This document shows positions 1 through 8,670 of a stretch of 53,650 bases of DNA, one piece after another. The notes below the pieces were generated by a model that was given only the letters and a program-made list of their open reading frames with translations, searched no databases and was not told the origin of the DNA. Source of the stretch: Runella sp. (GTDB lineage: Bacteria > Bacteroidota > Bacteroidia > Cytophagales > Spirosomataceae). How positions within the stretch are numbered: the stretch's first letter is position 1; the number at the start of each line of letters is the position of its first letter. The stretch spans positions 1 through 53,650 of the forward strand of contig NZ_JAIXST010000126.1 of assembly GCF_027484545.1 (NCBI RefSeq), read 5' to 3'. The translations under genes were made by a program, and so were the position numbers.

Positions 1-60
1 ACTCCGTGTATTTATTCCTACTCCTAAATCGTCTGTGAGGATAATTTTCATCGTTGCCAT
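1..60 (-). CDS. partial gene running off the left edge, function unknown
   Basis: The reverse strand opens with ATG at position 60 and stays open for 20 codons to the window edge. A second in-frame ATG at position 51 would start a protein beginning MKIILTDDLG. Only this N-terminus is visible, so no family can be named. The gene would diverge from the glycosyltransferase to its right, sharing about 260-300 bases of A+T-rich upstream DNA. It could be chance, because 20 open codons are weak evidence. Confidence 0.4.
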   Translation of the reverse strand, partial: MATMKIILTDDLGVGINTRS

Positions 61-364
61 ATAAGTATAGTTTTTTCCTGAATTTAATCATTTTTGCACA
101 GATTATTTACAGTAAGAAAAACAATAAGTTATTGTAGATTTGCGATGTTTAATTTTGGTGTAATGTGTTGATTTGTAGGTAGTTAATTTGTATTTTCTTT
201 GCCATTAAAAAGATATAAATTAAAATTGGCACAGTTTTATTATGTCGGATAACAACCGTTTACTAAAAAAAACGATTTGATTTGAATCGTAATCGCATTT
301 TATCATTTACATTTACTAACTAATGTATCAACCTATTTGCCCAGAGGAAGGGGCTAATGACTCT

Positions 365-1369
365 ATGAATCCGGAAGTGACCGTTATATGCACTTGCTAC
401 AATCACGCTTCTTACATCCGTGAAAGTTTGTTGGCGGTAATGCAACAAACGTACTCATCTGTTCAACTTATTGTGATTGATAATGCCAGTACAGACGAAT
501 CCCGTCGGGTAATTCAGGAGTTTATTGATCAATATCCACAGGTGATTTTTATAAGAAATACGCATAACATAGGTCTTTGTCGGGCATTTAATTTGGGATT
601 GGGCGAAGCTACCGGTAAATACGTCATTGATTTGGCGGGCGATGATGTGATGGCACCTGGCCGTATCGAAAAACAGGTAAAGGCTTTTGAAGGACTTCCT
701 AAAGACTATGCCGTTGTATTTTCCAATGCGGCTTACATAGATGGTTCTGGCAAAAAATTGGGGTATCACTACGCCTTGGGCACGAACGGTCATGCTGAAG
801 GGGTCGTGCCAACGGGCGATGTGTACAAAGAGATTTTGCGTCGTTATTTCATTTGTACGCCAACCATTATGATGCGCAAGTCAGTGTTGATGAAATTGGG
901 TGGTTACGATGAAAACCTCAGTTACGAAGATTTTGATTTTTTTGTCCGTTCGGCACACGACTATAAATACTATTACTTAGACGAAGTTTTGACCTATAAA
1001 CGCGTTTTGGAAGGGTCAATGGCCACGCAGTTTTACCGAGTGGGCAATTCCATGCTGAAATCAAGTTGGGAGGTTTGTAACAAAGCCTACGATTTGAGCC
1101 GCTCTCAGGAAGAATACGATTTGTTGGCGCATCGCATACGCGGGTTTATCAAAAAATGTTTTGTGGCCGAAGATGCCAAACAGGCCGCCGAGTTTCGTAA
1201 ATTACTCAATTACATCGAAGACCCGGGTTGGGAAACCGAACTCCTGGTCATGGCCTGTCGACTTCATTTACCCGTCAATCGGGTGTATCAACAATATGCC
1301 AAATGGCGCAGTCATCGTAAACTCGCCCTCATGCAACAGGGTCTTCCCTATGTGCGATTGGAACGGTAA
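365..1369 (+). CDS. glycosyltransferase family 2 protein
   Basis: A GT-A fold glycosyltransferase that probably transfers a sugar from an activated donor to a surface polysaccharide or lipid in the cytoplasm. The N-terminus has the family 2 pattern VTVICTCYNHASYI, then the VIDNASTD segment, and a LAGDD motif that stands for the metal-binding DxD. A later YEDFDFF segment matches the acceptor-side ED motif. No membrane segment is seen. ATG at 365 is preferred because it begins right before the first beta strand and has a purine-rich GAGGAAGGGG upstream. An ATG at 323 would add 14 residues. Donor and acceptor cannot be read from sequence. It stands alone, without other polysaccharide genes next to it. 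Confidence 0.88.
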   Translation: MNPEVTVICTCYNHASYIRESLLAVMQQTYSSVQLIVIDNASTDESRRVIQEFIDQYPQVIFIRNTHNIGLCRAFNLGLGEATGKYVIDLAGDDVMAPGRIEKQVKAFEGLPKDYAVVFSNAAYIDGSGKKLGYHYALGTNGHAEGVVPTGDVYKEILRRYFICTPTIMMRKSVLMKLGGYDENLSYEDFDFFVRSAHDYKYYYLDEVLTYKRVLEGSMATQFYRVGNSMLKSSWEVCNKAYDLSRSQEEYDLLAHRIRGFIKKCFVAEDAKQAAEFRKLLNYIEDPGWETELLVMACRLHLPVNRVYQQYAKWRSHRKLALMQQGLPYVRLER

Positions 1370-1459
1370 TACGGTCAACGGTTTACTGTTTACAGCGGGC
1401 GGCGTTCCGCTTTACAATTTCTGTTTTTTGGAAATAAGCATTGTTTTTCTAAACTGTAA

Positions 1460-1477
1460 ACCGCACGGGCGGCCCCG
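1460..1477 (+). repeat. G+C-rich intergenic repeat, copy 1
   Basis: The 18-mer ACCGCACGGGCGGCCCCG lies in the short gap before the YciO-like gene. It matches 17 of 18 bases with a copy at 17845-17862, and its first 13 bases recur in reverse orientation at 31865-31878. It is embedded in AACTGTAAAC-like sequence. Confidence 0.6.
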
Positions 1478-1506
1478 CGTAAACTGCAAACTCAAAACTC
1501 GCTTTC

Positions 1507-2127
1507 ATGCCTGCCGAATTCATAAGAATACATCCCCAAAATCCCGAACCGCGCAAAATCCAACAGGTGGTGAACAGCCTACGCGAAGGCGGAGTTGTTA
1601 TTTATCCTACCGATACCGTATATGCCATGGGTTGCGATATCCACAATGCCAGGGCAGTAGAGCGGATTGCGCGTATCAAAGGAATTAAACCTCAAAAAAA
1701 CGATTTCTCCTTTATTTGCTTCGACCTGAGCCACATTGCCGACTACGCTAAAGTGGGAAACAATGCCTTCAAGGTCATGAAACGACTGTTGCCAGGGCCC
1801 TTTACGTTTATTTTGGAAGCTAATAATCGCGTTCCTAAAGTATTGGCCAACCGAAGAACTGTCGGGATTCGGGTGCCGGACCATCCCATTACCCGTCAAA
1901 TTGTTTTTGAACTCGACCACCCGATTATTACGACATCCATCAAAGATTATGACGACGATATTATGGAATACCCCAACGACCCCGAAGTTATCTTTGAACG
2001 CTTTCAGCATCAGGTAGATATTGTCATTGATGGCGGTTTGGGCGGGTTGATTCCGTCCACGGTCATCGATGCCACCAACGACGATTTTGAGATCATCCGC
2101 CAAGGAGCCGGAGTGTTTGAAATTTGA
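1507..2127 (+). CDS. YciO/Sua5/YrdC family protein (threonylcarbamoyl-AMP synthase-like)
   Basis: Members of this fold bind ATP, threonine and bicarbonate to make threonylcarbamoyl-AMP for the t6A modification of tRNAs that read ANN codons. This protein has the YrdC core from about residue 15: a YPTDTVYAMGCD substrate-pocket motif, then RIKGIKPQKNDFSFIC, LPGPFTFIL, and a VGIRVPDHP strand. It has 206 residues, like E. coli YciO. The KPQKNDFSF segment resembles YciO more than the KxR motif of TsaC, so it may not be the main t6A enzyme. The start is ATG with no better alternative. The DUF58 gene follows after 30 bases, so co-transcription is plausible. Confidence 0.85.
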   Translation: MPAEFIRIHPQNPEPRKIQQVVNSLREGGVVIYPTDTVYAMGCDIHNARAVERIARIKGIKPQKNDFSFICFDLSHIADYAKVGNNAFKVMKRLLPGPFTFILEANNRVPKVLANRRTVGIRVPDHPITRQIVFELDHPIITTSIKDYDDDIMEYPNDPEVIFERFQHQVDIVIDGGLGGLIPSTVIDATNDDFEIIRQGAGVFEI

Positions 2128-2157
2128 AATTTGTTTAGTCAAATCACCTAAAGTCAC

Positions 2158-3489
2158 TTGAAACTCATCCGCAGCCTTTTCTTTTCTACCCTTTTTTGGG
2201 GAGTTCTTGTAGGACTTATCGCCTCCTTTTTGCTGGCCTACGTTTTTCCGAGCCTGTTTAGCTTTGCTAAATTACTAACAGTCATTGCCGTTCTTTTGGT
2301 TTTGATTGACACTGTATTGCTCTTTAAACCCAATGCCGGTTTTTTCTCCCGTCGCGACGTAGCCGACCGCCTTTCCAACGGCGACCCCAATCCCATTACG
2401 CTGTATTTGGAAAATCGCTATCCGTTCAAAACAAGCGTGGAAGTGATTGACGAAATTCCGTATCAGTTTCAAAAGCGGGATGTGTTGTTTGAAGCGCAGT
2501 TGGTTCCCAACGAAACCCAATTGTTGCGTTATGAACTGCGCCCCACCAAACGCGGCGAATACAGCTTCGGGGCCGTCAATGTATTTGTAAAAAGCCCCTT
2601 GGGATTTGTGAAACGACGCTATCAATTTTCGCAGGACAAAATGGTGGCGGTGTATCCTTCGTATTTGCAAATGCGCCAGTACGAATTGATGGCCATTTCC
2701 AATCGTCTTACTGCGTTAGGAATCAAACGGATTCGACGACTGGGTCACAGCATGGAATTTGAGCAAATTCGCCCTTACGTATTGGGTGATGATATAAGAA
2801 CCGTCAACTGGAAAGCAACGGCTCGACGTAATGACCTCATGGTGAATGCGTTTCAGGACGAGCGTTCGCAATCGGTCTATTGCCTGATTGACAAAGGCCG
2901 CGTGATGAAATCGCCGTTTGAGGGTTTAACGTTGTTAGATTACGCCATTAATGCCACCTTAGTGTTAAGCAACATTGCTTTGATTAAACAGGATAAGGCC
3001 GGTTTGATTACATTTTCGGAGGTGATTGGTCAAATTCTCCCCGCTGACCGCAAGGCAGGACAAATGCAGAAAATTCTGGAAACGCTCTACAAACAAAAAA
3101 CGCGCTATCTGGAAAGTGATTATGAAACGTTGTATTCCTACGTAAAAACGCACATTCGGCAGCGGAGTTTGTTATTGTTGTTTACCAATTTCGAGACCGT
3201 CAATGCCATGCGTCGGCAGTTGCCTTTTCTGCGGCGATTGGCCAAAACCCATTTATTGATCGTGGTTTTCTTCGAGAATACCGAAACTTCTTTGTTGCTC
3301 AAAACGCCCGCCGAAAACACCGAAGACATTTACCTCAAAACCATTGCCGAGCGGTTTTACTACGAAAAGCGCCGCATCGTGAAAGAACTCGAACAATACG
3401 GCATCCAATCCATCCTCACGGCTCCTAAAGACCTGAACGCCAATACGGTGAATAAGTATTTAGAGTTGAAGGCGCGAGGGATGATGTAG
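2158..3489 (+). CDS. DUF58 domain-containing protein
   Basis: A membrane-anchored DUF58 protein of 443 residues. Two hydrophobic helices lie at about residues 5-27 and 35-55. An immunoglobulin-like stretch follows, then the family hallmark near residues 195-235: RRLGHSMEFEQIRPYVLGDD followed by RTVNWKATARR. The C-terminal part resembles a vWA fold. DUF58 proteins often sit with MoxR ATPases and vWA proteins in envelope or metal-insertion operons, but no moxR gene is next to this one. The start appears to be TTG at 2158, because the first transmembrane helix begins almost at once and there is no ATG before it. Exact function is unknown. Confidence 0.85.
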   Translation: MKLIRSLFFSTLFWGVLVGLIASFLLAYVFPSLFSFAKLLTVIAVLLVLIDTVLLFKPNAGFFSRRDVADRLSNGDPNPITLYLENRYPFKTSVEVIDEIPYQFQKRDVLFEAQLVPNETQLLRYELRPTKRGEYSFGAVNVFVKSPLGFVKRRYQFSQDKMVAVYPSYLQMRQYELMAISNRLTALGIKRIRRLGHSMEFEQIRPYVLGDDIRTVNWKATARRNDLMVNAFQDERSQSVYCLIDKGRVMKSPFEGLTLLDYAINATLVLSNIALIKQDKAGLITFSEVIGQILPADRKAGQMQKILETLYKQKTRYLESDYETLYSYVKTHIRQRSLLLLFTNFETVNAMRRQLPFLRRLAKTHLLIVVFFENTETSLLLKTPAENTEDIYLKTIAERFYYEKRRIVKELEQYGIQSILTAPKDLNANTVNKYLELKARGMM

Positions 3490-3634
3490 GGAATATTGAA
3501 TCTCAAATTGGTAGAGAAGGGGTAAGTTAGCGTTACAGACGCAAATGCCCGGTATTATTGCCATATTGGAATATAAAGTACTAATTTTATGTTGTTGATA
3601 GTTGAGCCACTATAGCTATTTAACCGCTTAGACC

Positions 3635-3874
3635 ATGACACAGGTAACACTCACAATCAAAGAGAATAAACAAGCCGAAGCCTTGCTTCGATACTTGGAA
3701 TCGTTGGATTTCGTGAAGATAGAGCGCAAAATCACGCCCCGGTCTCCCAAACCCAAAGCGGTCAAAGCCGCACAAGGCATGAGAGAATTTTTGGGAGCAT
3801 TACCTAACAAATCAGCTAAGCAATCGGCTGTTAATAAAGCTGTGCATGAAATACGGGAAGGTAATTTTGACTGA
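3635..3874 (+). CDS. putative antitoxin of a PIN-domain toxin-antitoxin pair
   Basis: A 79-residue protein rich in lysine and other charged residues, with no recognised catalytic motif. The first 30 residues could form a beta strand and helix used for DNA binding, and the C-terminal half (KAAQGMREFLGALP onwards) is the likely toxin-binding tail. Its role is inferred from position: it ends 5 bases before a PIN-domain gene on the same strand, the usual antitoxin-first order. Such antitoxins normally bind and block the toxin and repress their own promoter. No operator palindrome was clear in the 145 bases upstream. Confidence 0.7.
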   Translation: MTQVTLTIKENKQAEALLRYLESLDFVKIERKITPRSPKPKAVKAAQGMREFLGALPNKSAKQSAVNKAVHEIREGNFD

Positions 3875-3879
3875 TTACT

Positions 3880-4290
3880 ATGCTCCGTATTATCATTGAC
3901 CCCAATTTGATTGCCAGCGTTTTGATAGGAGGTATCACCCGTGACAGATTCGTTACGTTGACGCAAAGGTTAGACATTTTGGAATTTATCTATTGTGACC
4001 AACTTATTCAGGAGATAGGCGCTTTGTCTCAAAAAGCGTATTTTCAGAAGAAGGGAATTGATGACCTTACTGTTAAATCCTTCATTGCTTTTTATCAGGA
4101 GTTTGCCCTTAAAGTAATGGTTACGTCTCAGGTAAAAGTGGGGCGTGACCGTAATGACCATTATCTTCTAAGTCTAAGTCGTGATGCCCGGGCTGATTTT
4201 CTGATTACCGGTGACCCTGACTTGCTATCACTTCGAAAATACTCCAATACGCAAATTGTAACCATGAAGGCAATTGTAGAGTTGCTGTAA
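3880..4290 (+). CDS. PIN-domain toxin, putative endoribonuclease (COG1569-like)
   Basis: PIN-domain toxins cut RNA with a Mg2+ centre built from acidic residues. In this 136-residue protein the expected residues are visible: D7 in IIDPNLIAS, E45 in LIQEIGALSQK, D93 in GRDRNDHYLL, and D112 in LITGDPDLL. The first motif reads DPN where DTN is more common. The size and the GDPDLL ending match the 'putative toxin component, PIN family'. The active site looks intact, so the toxin is probably functional and held by the gene just upstream. It converges with the alpha/beta hydrolase gene, with a 13-base gap. Confidence 0.85.
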   Translation: MLRIIIDPNLIASVLIGGITRDRFVTLTQRLDILEFIYCDQLIQEIGALSQKAYFQKKGIDDLTVKSFIAFYQEFALKVMVTSQVKVGRDRNDHYLLSLSRDARADFLITGDPDLLSLRKYSNTQIVTMKAIVELL

Positions 4291-4303
4291 GTGGCATCCA
4301 ACC

Positions 4304-5164
4304 TCACGGCTCCCAATCGACCCAATTCGGCTTTTTGTAGGGGTGCGTGAAAAAATGCTGCACTTTGGCGTTGAATTCGTTGCGATACCGATGCACCGTT
4401 CCGTGTCCTGATTCAGGGAATATCCACAGGTACGCCTGCGGAATATTTTCAAATATCTCTAACGTATGCGACGGTTTGATGACGTCAAAATCGCCACCCA
4501 TGACCAATACCGGACATTTGATTTTACGCAGAGCAGACAAAGGAATATTGGGCTCTACCTCCATCATGTGCAGAAGTTTGAGGGTGTTTTTGGCGGCGTC
4601 GTCCTGTGTCCCGGCCCGCAGCTTGGCGATATCTTCGGCTATCATTTTATACCCCTCTGCCGTAACAGCCATTGTATCGGGCCGTATGTTAGCGCCCGTG
4701 ATTGCCAATTTTTTCACTTTCTCCGGATGACGCATCGCCAACAGCAATCCGTTGATACCGCCGTCGCTCCACCCGATCACAAAGACGGAATCCAGTTTCA
4801 GGTGCGTCAGTAAGGCATCAAAATCGTCGGCCATCATTTCGTAGTTCAACACATTGCCAGTATCTGTTGATTTTCCCTGCGCCCGACTGTCTACCGTTAT
4901 CACTTGGTAGTGTTTGGCAAAGTAGGGAATTTGGTATCGGTAATCTTTGATGGAGCCGCCGTTGCCGTGAATCAGCAGCAGCGGTTTTCCCTGTCCGTAG
5001 GTTTCGTAGTAGAGATTGATGCCACCGGTAGCAAAGTAGTGCCCATTTTTGGCATTGTTGCCATAGGTGACCGCCGCCGCTGTTTTCTTTGGTGTTTGGG
5101 CGTAGCTGAGTAAGGTAAGGAACAAAAGTGCTAAAATCATCAGGAGGGTAGGGGTCTTTTTCAT
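4304..5164 (-). CDS. secreted alpha/beta hydrolase
   Basis: An alpha/beta-hydrolase-fold enzyme of 286 residues with an N-terminal signal peptide (hydrophobic residues 6-20, cleavage probably after SYA). The oxyanion segment LLLIHGNGG is near residue 65. The nucleophile elbow GWSDGG gives S133. The acid is probably D227 in GGDFDVI, and the histidine is H254 in ESGHGTV. This is a complete Ser-Asp-His triad, so it likely hydrolyses an ester or amide in the periplasm or outside the cell. The substrate cannot be inferred. It is a single-gene unit facing away from the toxin-antitoxin pair. Confidence 0.88.
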   Translation of the reverse strand: MKKTPTLLMILALLFLTLLSYAQTPKKTAAAVTYGNNAKNGHYFATGGINLYYETYGQGKPLLLIHGNGGSIKDYRYQIPYFAKHYQVITVDSRAQGKSTDTGNVLNYEMMADDFDALLTHLKLDSVFVIGWSDGGINGLLLAMRHPEKVKKLAITGANIRPDTMAVTAEGYKMIAEDIAKLRAGTQDDAAKNTLKLLHMMEVEPNIPLSALRKIKCPVLVMGGDFDVIKPSHTLEIFENIPQAYLWIFPESGHGTVHRYRNEFNAKVQHFFTHPYKKPNWVDWEP

Positions 5165-5232
5165 GGGTTGAGAGGGAGTAGGAGTTTGTTAGCTGAAATA
5201 AATAATGAATTGCATATTGCCAAAATAAATAT

Positions 5233-6882
5233 TTAGCGAGAGTTTATAAAAACTGAACTAATCCCGCCCCCAATAAAGAATCCTAAAAGCGCTCCTCCGA
5301 AATTACCGGTCAACCCTCCAAGTATTGCAGCACCAATAATTCCAACAACAATTATAGTTGTACAACCACTATCATTTTTGTTTGCCGAACTACTGCTACT
5401 TGGCGTGTTTGTTTTATTCGTATTTGAAGGCGTGTTTGCTCTTGATGGCGGTGGTACTACTACTCTTGGGGGGGGAGGAGTAGGGTTTGGTGTTGGTGTA
5501 ACTGGCTTGTTTTTTAAATAACTATCCCAAAAATCTTCCTCTTTGGCTGGTTGTTTTGGTGTTGCAGGCCGAGACTTTGGAACTATCGTTACTGTTCGAT
5601 AATTTAGTTTTGACTTGGCAATGATTTCACTTTCCAAAACTTGTATTTGGGATGCTCCTTCAAGTGTCATTTGAGGTTTTCCCATATAAGTGCTAATAAC
5701 TCCTGTGATACTAACCCATTCAGAAGTTAAACTGCCAATCGTTACACCTCTATTATTTAATGCTGTTATACCTTCCGACCAAATTACAATTGTAAAAGTC
5801 TGAATTGGATAAGGACCAATATTCAAAAAAACATATGGGTGACCATTTCTTGCTATTCCATCATATCTACCACTAATTCTACCTATCACTTCTACTCTTT
5901 CTCCAACATGCTCTAAAAGTTGCCCTTTTTGGCTTCCGTCTAATACAAGATATGCGCTTCTAACCGTTGTAACATGGGGTAAAATTTGAGTAGAAGATTT
6001 GATTGTTCCGCTAATAAATTCTTGCAATGATGGAATTTTACCAAATTCCAATGTGCAAATTGCGGCAATATTATTGGCAAGCCTTGATAGCTCTGCATAA
6101 CTCGCAATATCTTTTAATAATGTCGAACTACTTGGATTTGCAAAATCGCTTCCTTTAAAAAGTAAGTTGTCTCCGTTCTCATATTTTCTCCATAGGTTTG
6201 GATTTGCGACAATCGCTTTGATTGCTGTATAAATAATAATCGCTGAAAATCTGTCAATATACTTATTGTAATCTTTGGCTGCCCGCCTTGGGTGCTGAAA
6301 ATTTGGGTGTCCTAATTCATTTACTGCCAGGTTTGCCAAATCGGGCAAATACATTCCGTCGTAATCTATCAAAAACAGTTTCCCATTTTTGACCATGATG
6401 TTTCCATGCTGTAAATCACCGTGAGCTATTCCAAAATTTTCTAACTGCCTAACCAAGTTAGTAAATTCATTAAGTAAACTCTCTAAACTTGGTTTTTGGT
6501 TGTAAATCCTATCAATATAAGCATTTAATGGCTCTCCGTCAAGCCAATTCATTTTGATAATTGGGTGGTAACTTCCGCTTATCCTTATCCCATTCTGTAA
6601 ATACTTTGCATCAACTAAAAATGAGCAATTGTTATGGCTTAAAAAATTGCCAATGAACTGATAACGTTGTTGTAGGTCCTTTATCTCTCTGGTAAAACAA
6701 CGAACGGCCCAATTCTTACTTACACCTCTTAATTTGTACGTTGTGGTAAACCCTCCAGAATAAGGCTTAGGTAGCCCTAATGGGGTCGTTTCTACTTGAC
6801 AACTTTTCAATTCGCTATCAGCAAAACTAATTGTGGGGTTTTGCACCGCCTGATTATAGTCATCTCCTCTTGGTAAGGCCAT
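5233..6882 (-). CDS. protein kinase-like protein with OB-fold-like and C-terminal membrane segments (TerY-P triad kinase)
   Basis: The third gene of a vWA-PP2C-kinase triad. Residues 40-290 form a protein-kinase-like domain: a glycine-rich YSGGFTTTY segment, catalytic loop HGDLQHGN at 154-161 (D156, N161) and metal-binding IDYDG at 172-176. The position of the usual VAIK lysine appears to be R61 in WAVRCF, which may be a family trait. Residues 325-417 (GERVEVIGRISG, VFLNIG, SEWVSITGVIS) look like an OB fold. A proline-rich linker follows at 458-482, then a Ser/Thr/Asn stretch, and a glycine-rich hydrophobic tail at 508-545 that could form one or two membrane helices. ATG overlaps the stop of the phosphatase gene as TAATG, so translation is probably coupled. 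Confidence 0.82.
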   Translation of the reverse strand: MALPRGDDYNQAVQNPTISFADSELKSCQVETTPLGLPKPYSGGFTTTYKLRGVSKNWAVRCFTREIKDLQQRYQFIGNFLSHNNCSFLVDAKYLQNGIRISGSYHPIIKMNWLDGEPLNAYIDRIYNQKPSLESLLNEFTNLVRQLENFGIAHGDLQHGNIMVKNGKLFLIDYDGMYLPDLANLAVNELGHPNFQHPRRAAKDYNKYIDRFSAIIIYTAIKAIVANPNLWRKYENGDNLLFKGSDFANPSSSTLLKDIASYAELSRLANNIAAICTLEFGKIPSLQEFISGTIKSSTQILPHVTTVRSAYLVLDGSQKGQLLEHVGERVEVIGRISGRYDGIARNGHPYVFLNIGPYPIQTFTIVIWSEGITALNNRGVTIGSLTSEWVSITGVISTYMGKPQMTLEGASQIQVLESEIIAKSKLNYRTVTIVPKSRPATPKQPAKEEDFWDSYLKNKPVTPTPNPTPPPPRVVVPPPSRANTPSNTNKTNTPSSSSSANKNDSGCTTIIVVGIIGAAILGGLTGNFGGALLGFFIGGGISSVFINSR

Positions 6883-7619
6883 TATTCAATTTCAATGATT
6901 AATAATGAGGTGTCGTCATTTTTTATTAGTTTTTCTCTTCGTTTGTCATTCAACCAATCCTCAAAAGCATTTTTAGAGGTATCTTCTGAAATCCCCAAAA
7001 GTATTTCCCAAGGTCTTTCTGCTTTTTCATTCTCGCTTGCAAACCAATACGCCAAAGCATCTGACATTAAAATCAAATAATCGCCTTTTTCAATCTTCCC
7101 TTTTGCTTCTTTCAAGTACGTCTTTAATTCTTTATCATCATCATTTTTCGTTGTCAAAAGAAATGGGGAGTTTGAAAATTCATTTGATTTCTGAATTGGG
7201 AAAGAAAAAATCACGTCATCTCTAACCTGAAAAAGGCAGCAGTCACCAATCCCAATGCAACTGTAAATTTTCTTTTTCAAGTCAATGGTCATAACCAAAA
7301 GTGTTGAAAAAGCACCTTTCTCCAACTTTACCTCTGCGTACCAAGGCAAAGGAATTTTAGTCACTTCGGTTAACCATTGGTTACGCAGTGCTGGGAGCCT
7401 TCCTATAATATGTTTTAGTGATAAATTCCTTGATTTGACTAAATCATCAGTTAGAAGAATTGCCCATTCTTTTGCAAATGAACTTTCAGTAGCACCATCC
7501 GCTAATGCTACTTTCAAGAAACTTTCTGTCGGTCTGAATGACAAAGCATCTTCGCACTCTGCAACTGTACTTCCGCTTTTAGGCAGTACTTCTTGTGAGA
7601 GTATTTTTGCTTTCAACAT
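6882..7619 (-). CDS. PP2C-family serine/threonine phosphatase (TerY-P triad)
   Basis: A 245-residue metal-dependent protein phosphatase. The PP2C landmarks are in order: AECEDALSF with an acidic pair, VALADGATES (metal Asp-Gly), GIGDCCLF in place of the usual GDS, LILMSDALAYW matching the SDG motif, and a C-terminal KNDDTSLLII with the last metal-binding aspartates. All main acidic ligands seem present, so it should be active. It probably reverses phosphorylation by the kinase encoded next, acting on the vWA protein or its partners. Its start codon overlaps the vWA stop, and its stop overlaps the kinase start, each as TAATG. This makes a strict three-gene unit. Base composition is low in G+C compared with the neighbours to the right. 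Confidence 0.88.
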   Translation of the reverse strand: MLKAKILSQEVLPKSGSTVAECEDALSFRPTESFLKVALADGATESSFAKEWAILLTDDLVKSRNLSLKHIIGRLPALRNQWLTEVTKIPLPWYAEVKLEKGAFSTLLVMTIDLKKKIYSCIGIGDCCLFQVRDDVIFSFPIQKSNEFSNSPFLLTTKNDDDKELKTYLKEAKGKIEKGDYLILMSDALAYWFASENEKAERPWEILLGISEDTSKNAFEDWLNDKRREKLIKNDDTSLLIIEIE

Positions 7620-8461
7620 TATCTCAAATTGCTTGGTCTTGTACCGATGTCAAGGGCAGCAATAAGCAATGCTGCATCCCCATTAAGTATAAAGCCATAT
7701 GAATTTGGGACAACATTTAAGTAGGCATAGTCTTTTTGAGCAACCTCAACCATAAATGGTGTTAATAATGAAGCTGACTCAAATAACATTTGAGCATATT
7801 TATCTGGCAATAGTTCATTATTACTCGGAAATTCAAGGGTTTTGGCGTTAGGATTACTCGAAAGATGAAGATTGAAAAGTAAAACATTCCCGTCACTTGA
7901 TGACTTACTAACCAATTTCTTCACTTCTTCTTTTGGGTCTCCGTCAGTTGATTCCCCATCTGTTATATGGATAACTGTGGGAGGGAAGCAATCGGGATAT
8001 TGAGCAAGCCAATTATCTATAATCTGATTAGCCTTTGCAAAGGCTTGTGTCATTGGTGTGCCTCCGCTTGCTGTTGGATCAAACCAAATTGGGAATTTTA
8101 CTTTTTGGTCAATAAGTCCGCCTGCGCCGTCATCAACTTTTTTGCTTCTTTCTTCAATTCGTGCTGGGAAGTTGGCAATATCACTAATTGGTGCTAACTC
8201 TTTACCTGCTAATCCACCCGTAAATGCTACGCCTACAGAAGAGCCATAGCCAACTACACCGACGTGGTAGTAGTTTCTAACTCCTTCAGACTTAGCACAT
8301 TTGATAGTCAAGTTGGAAAGGAGTTTGTTGACTGCATCTGCAACGGCTTGGGCTTTTGATTTTTCTTGACCACTAATATTGTCAGACATCGATCCTGACT
8401 GGTCAATCAAAAACAAAAAGCAACTTGGGTTTTGGCGACTTATTTCTGCTGAATATGCCAT
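7619..8461 (-). CDS. TerY-like von Willebrand factor A domain protein
   Basis: A 280-residue, single-domain vWA protein with a complete metal-ion-dependent adhesion site: DQSGSM near residue 20, SGGTPM near residue 135 and ITDGEST near residue 167. It has no signal peptide or membrane helix, so it is cytosolic. It is the first gene of the triad with the PP2C phosphatase and kinase. In the tellurite-resistance-linked systems described by Anantharaman, Iyer and Aravind, TerY-type vWA proteins occur with exactly these two partners and are thought to be scaffolds whose state is set by phosphorylation. No terD, terC or terB gene is nearby, so the triad here is free-standing. Confidence 0.87.
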   Translation of the reverse strand: MAYSAEISRQNPSCFLFLIDQSGSMSDNISGQEKSKAQAVADAVNKLLSNLTIKCAKSEGVRNYYHVGVVGYGSSVGVAFTGGLAGKELAPISDIANFPARIEERSKKVDDGAGGLIDQKVKFPIWFDPTASGGTPMTQAFAKANQIIDNWLAQYPDCFPPTVIHITDGESTDGDPKEEVKKLVSKSSSDGNVLLFNLHLSSNPNAKTLEFPSNNELLPDKYAQMLFESASLLTPFMVEVAQKDYAYLNVVPNSYGFILNGDAALLIAALDIGTRPSNLR

Positions 8462-8670
8462 GTTGGTTTTTTATATTTTGTTATGTTTTATTTAGGGTTC
8501 AGCGAACATCTGCCTTGTCACAACTAAGTGAAACTTATTTTATACAGATAAATCATAAAACTTGCGGGAATGTACGAAAAACGCTGATATTGTATCAAGT
8601 CTATGCCTTATTTTTTATCAAGTGGCTAATCCCCAAAATTCCCCTTCCCGGCTTAAAAACACCCCCTTCA

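Noticed and set aside
1161-1688. 175-codon open frame on the plus strand across the end of the glycosyltransferase gene
   Set aside because: It overlaps the two strongly supported genes on either side in another frame and has no recognisable protein motif.
5233-8461. Complete tellurite-resistance (ter) operon
   Set aside because: Only the vWA, phosphatase and kinase genes are present; no TerB, TerC, TerD or TerZ-type gene could be found nearby.
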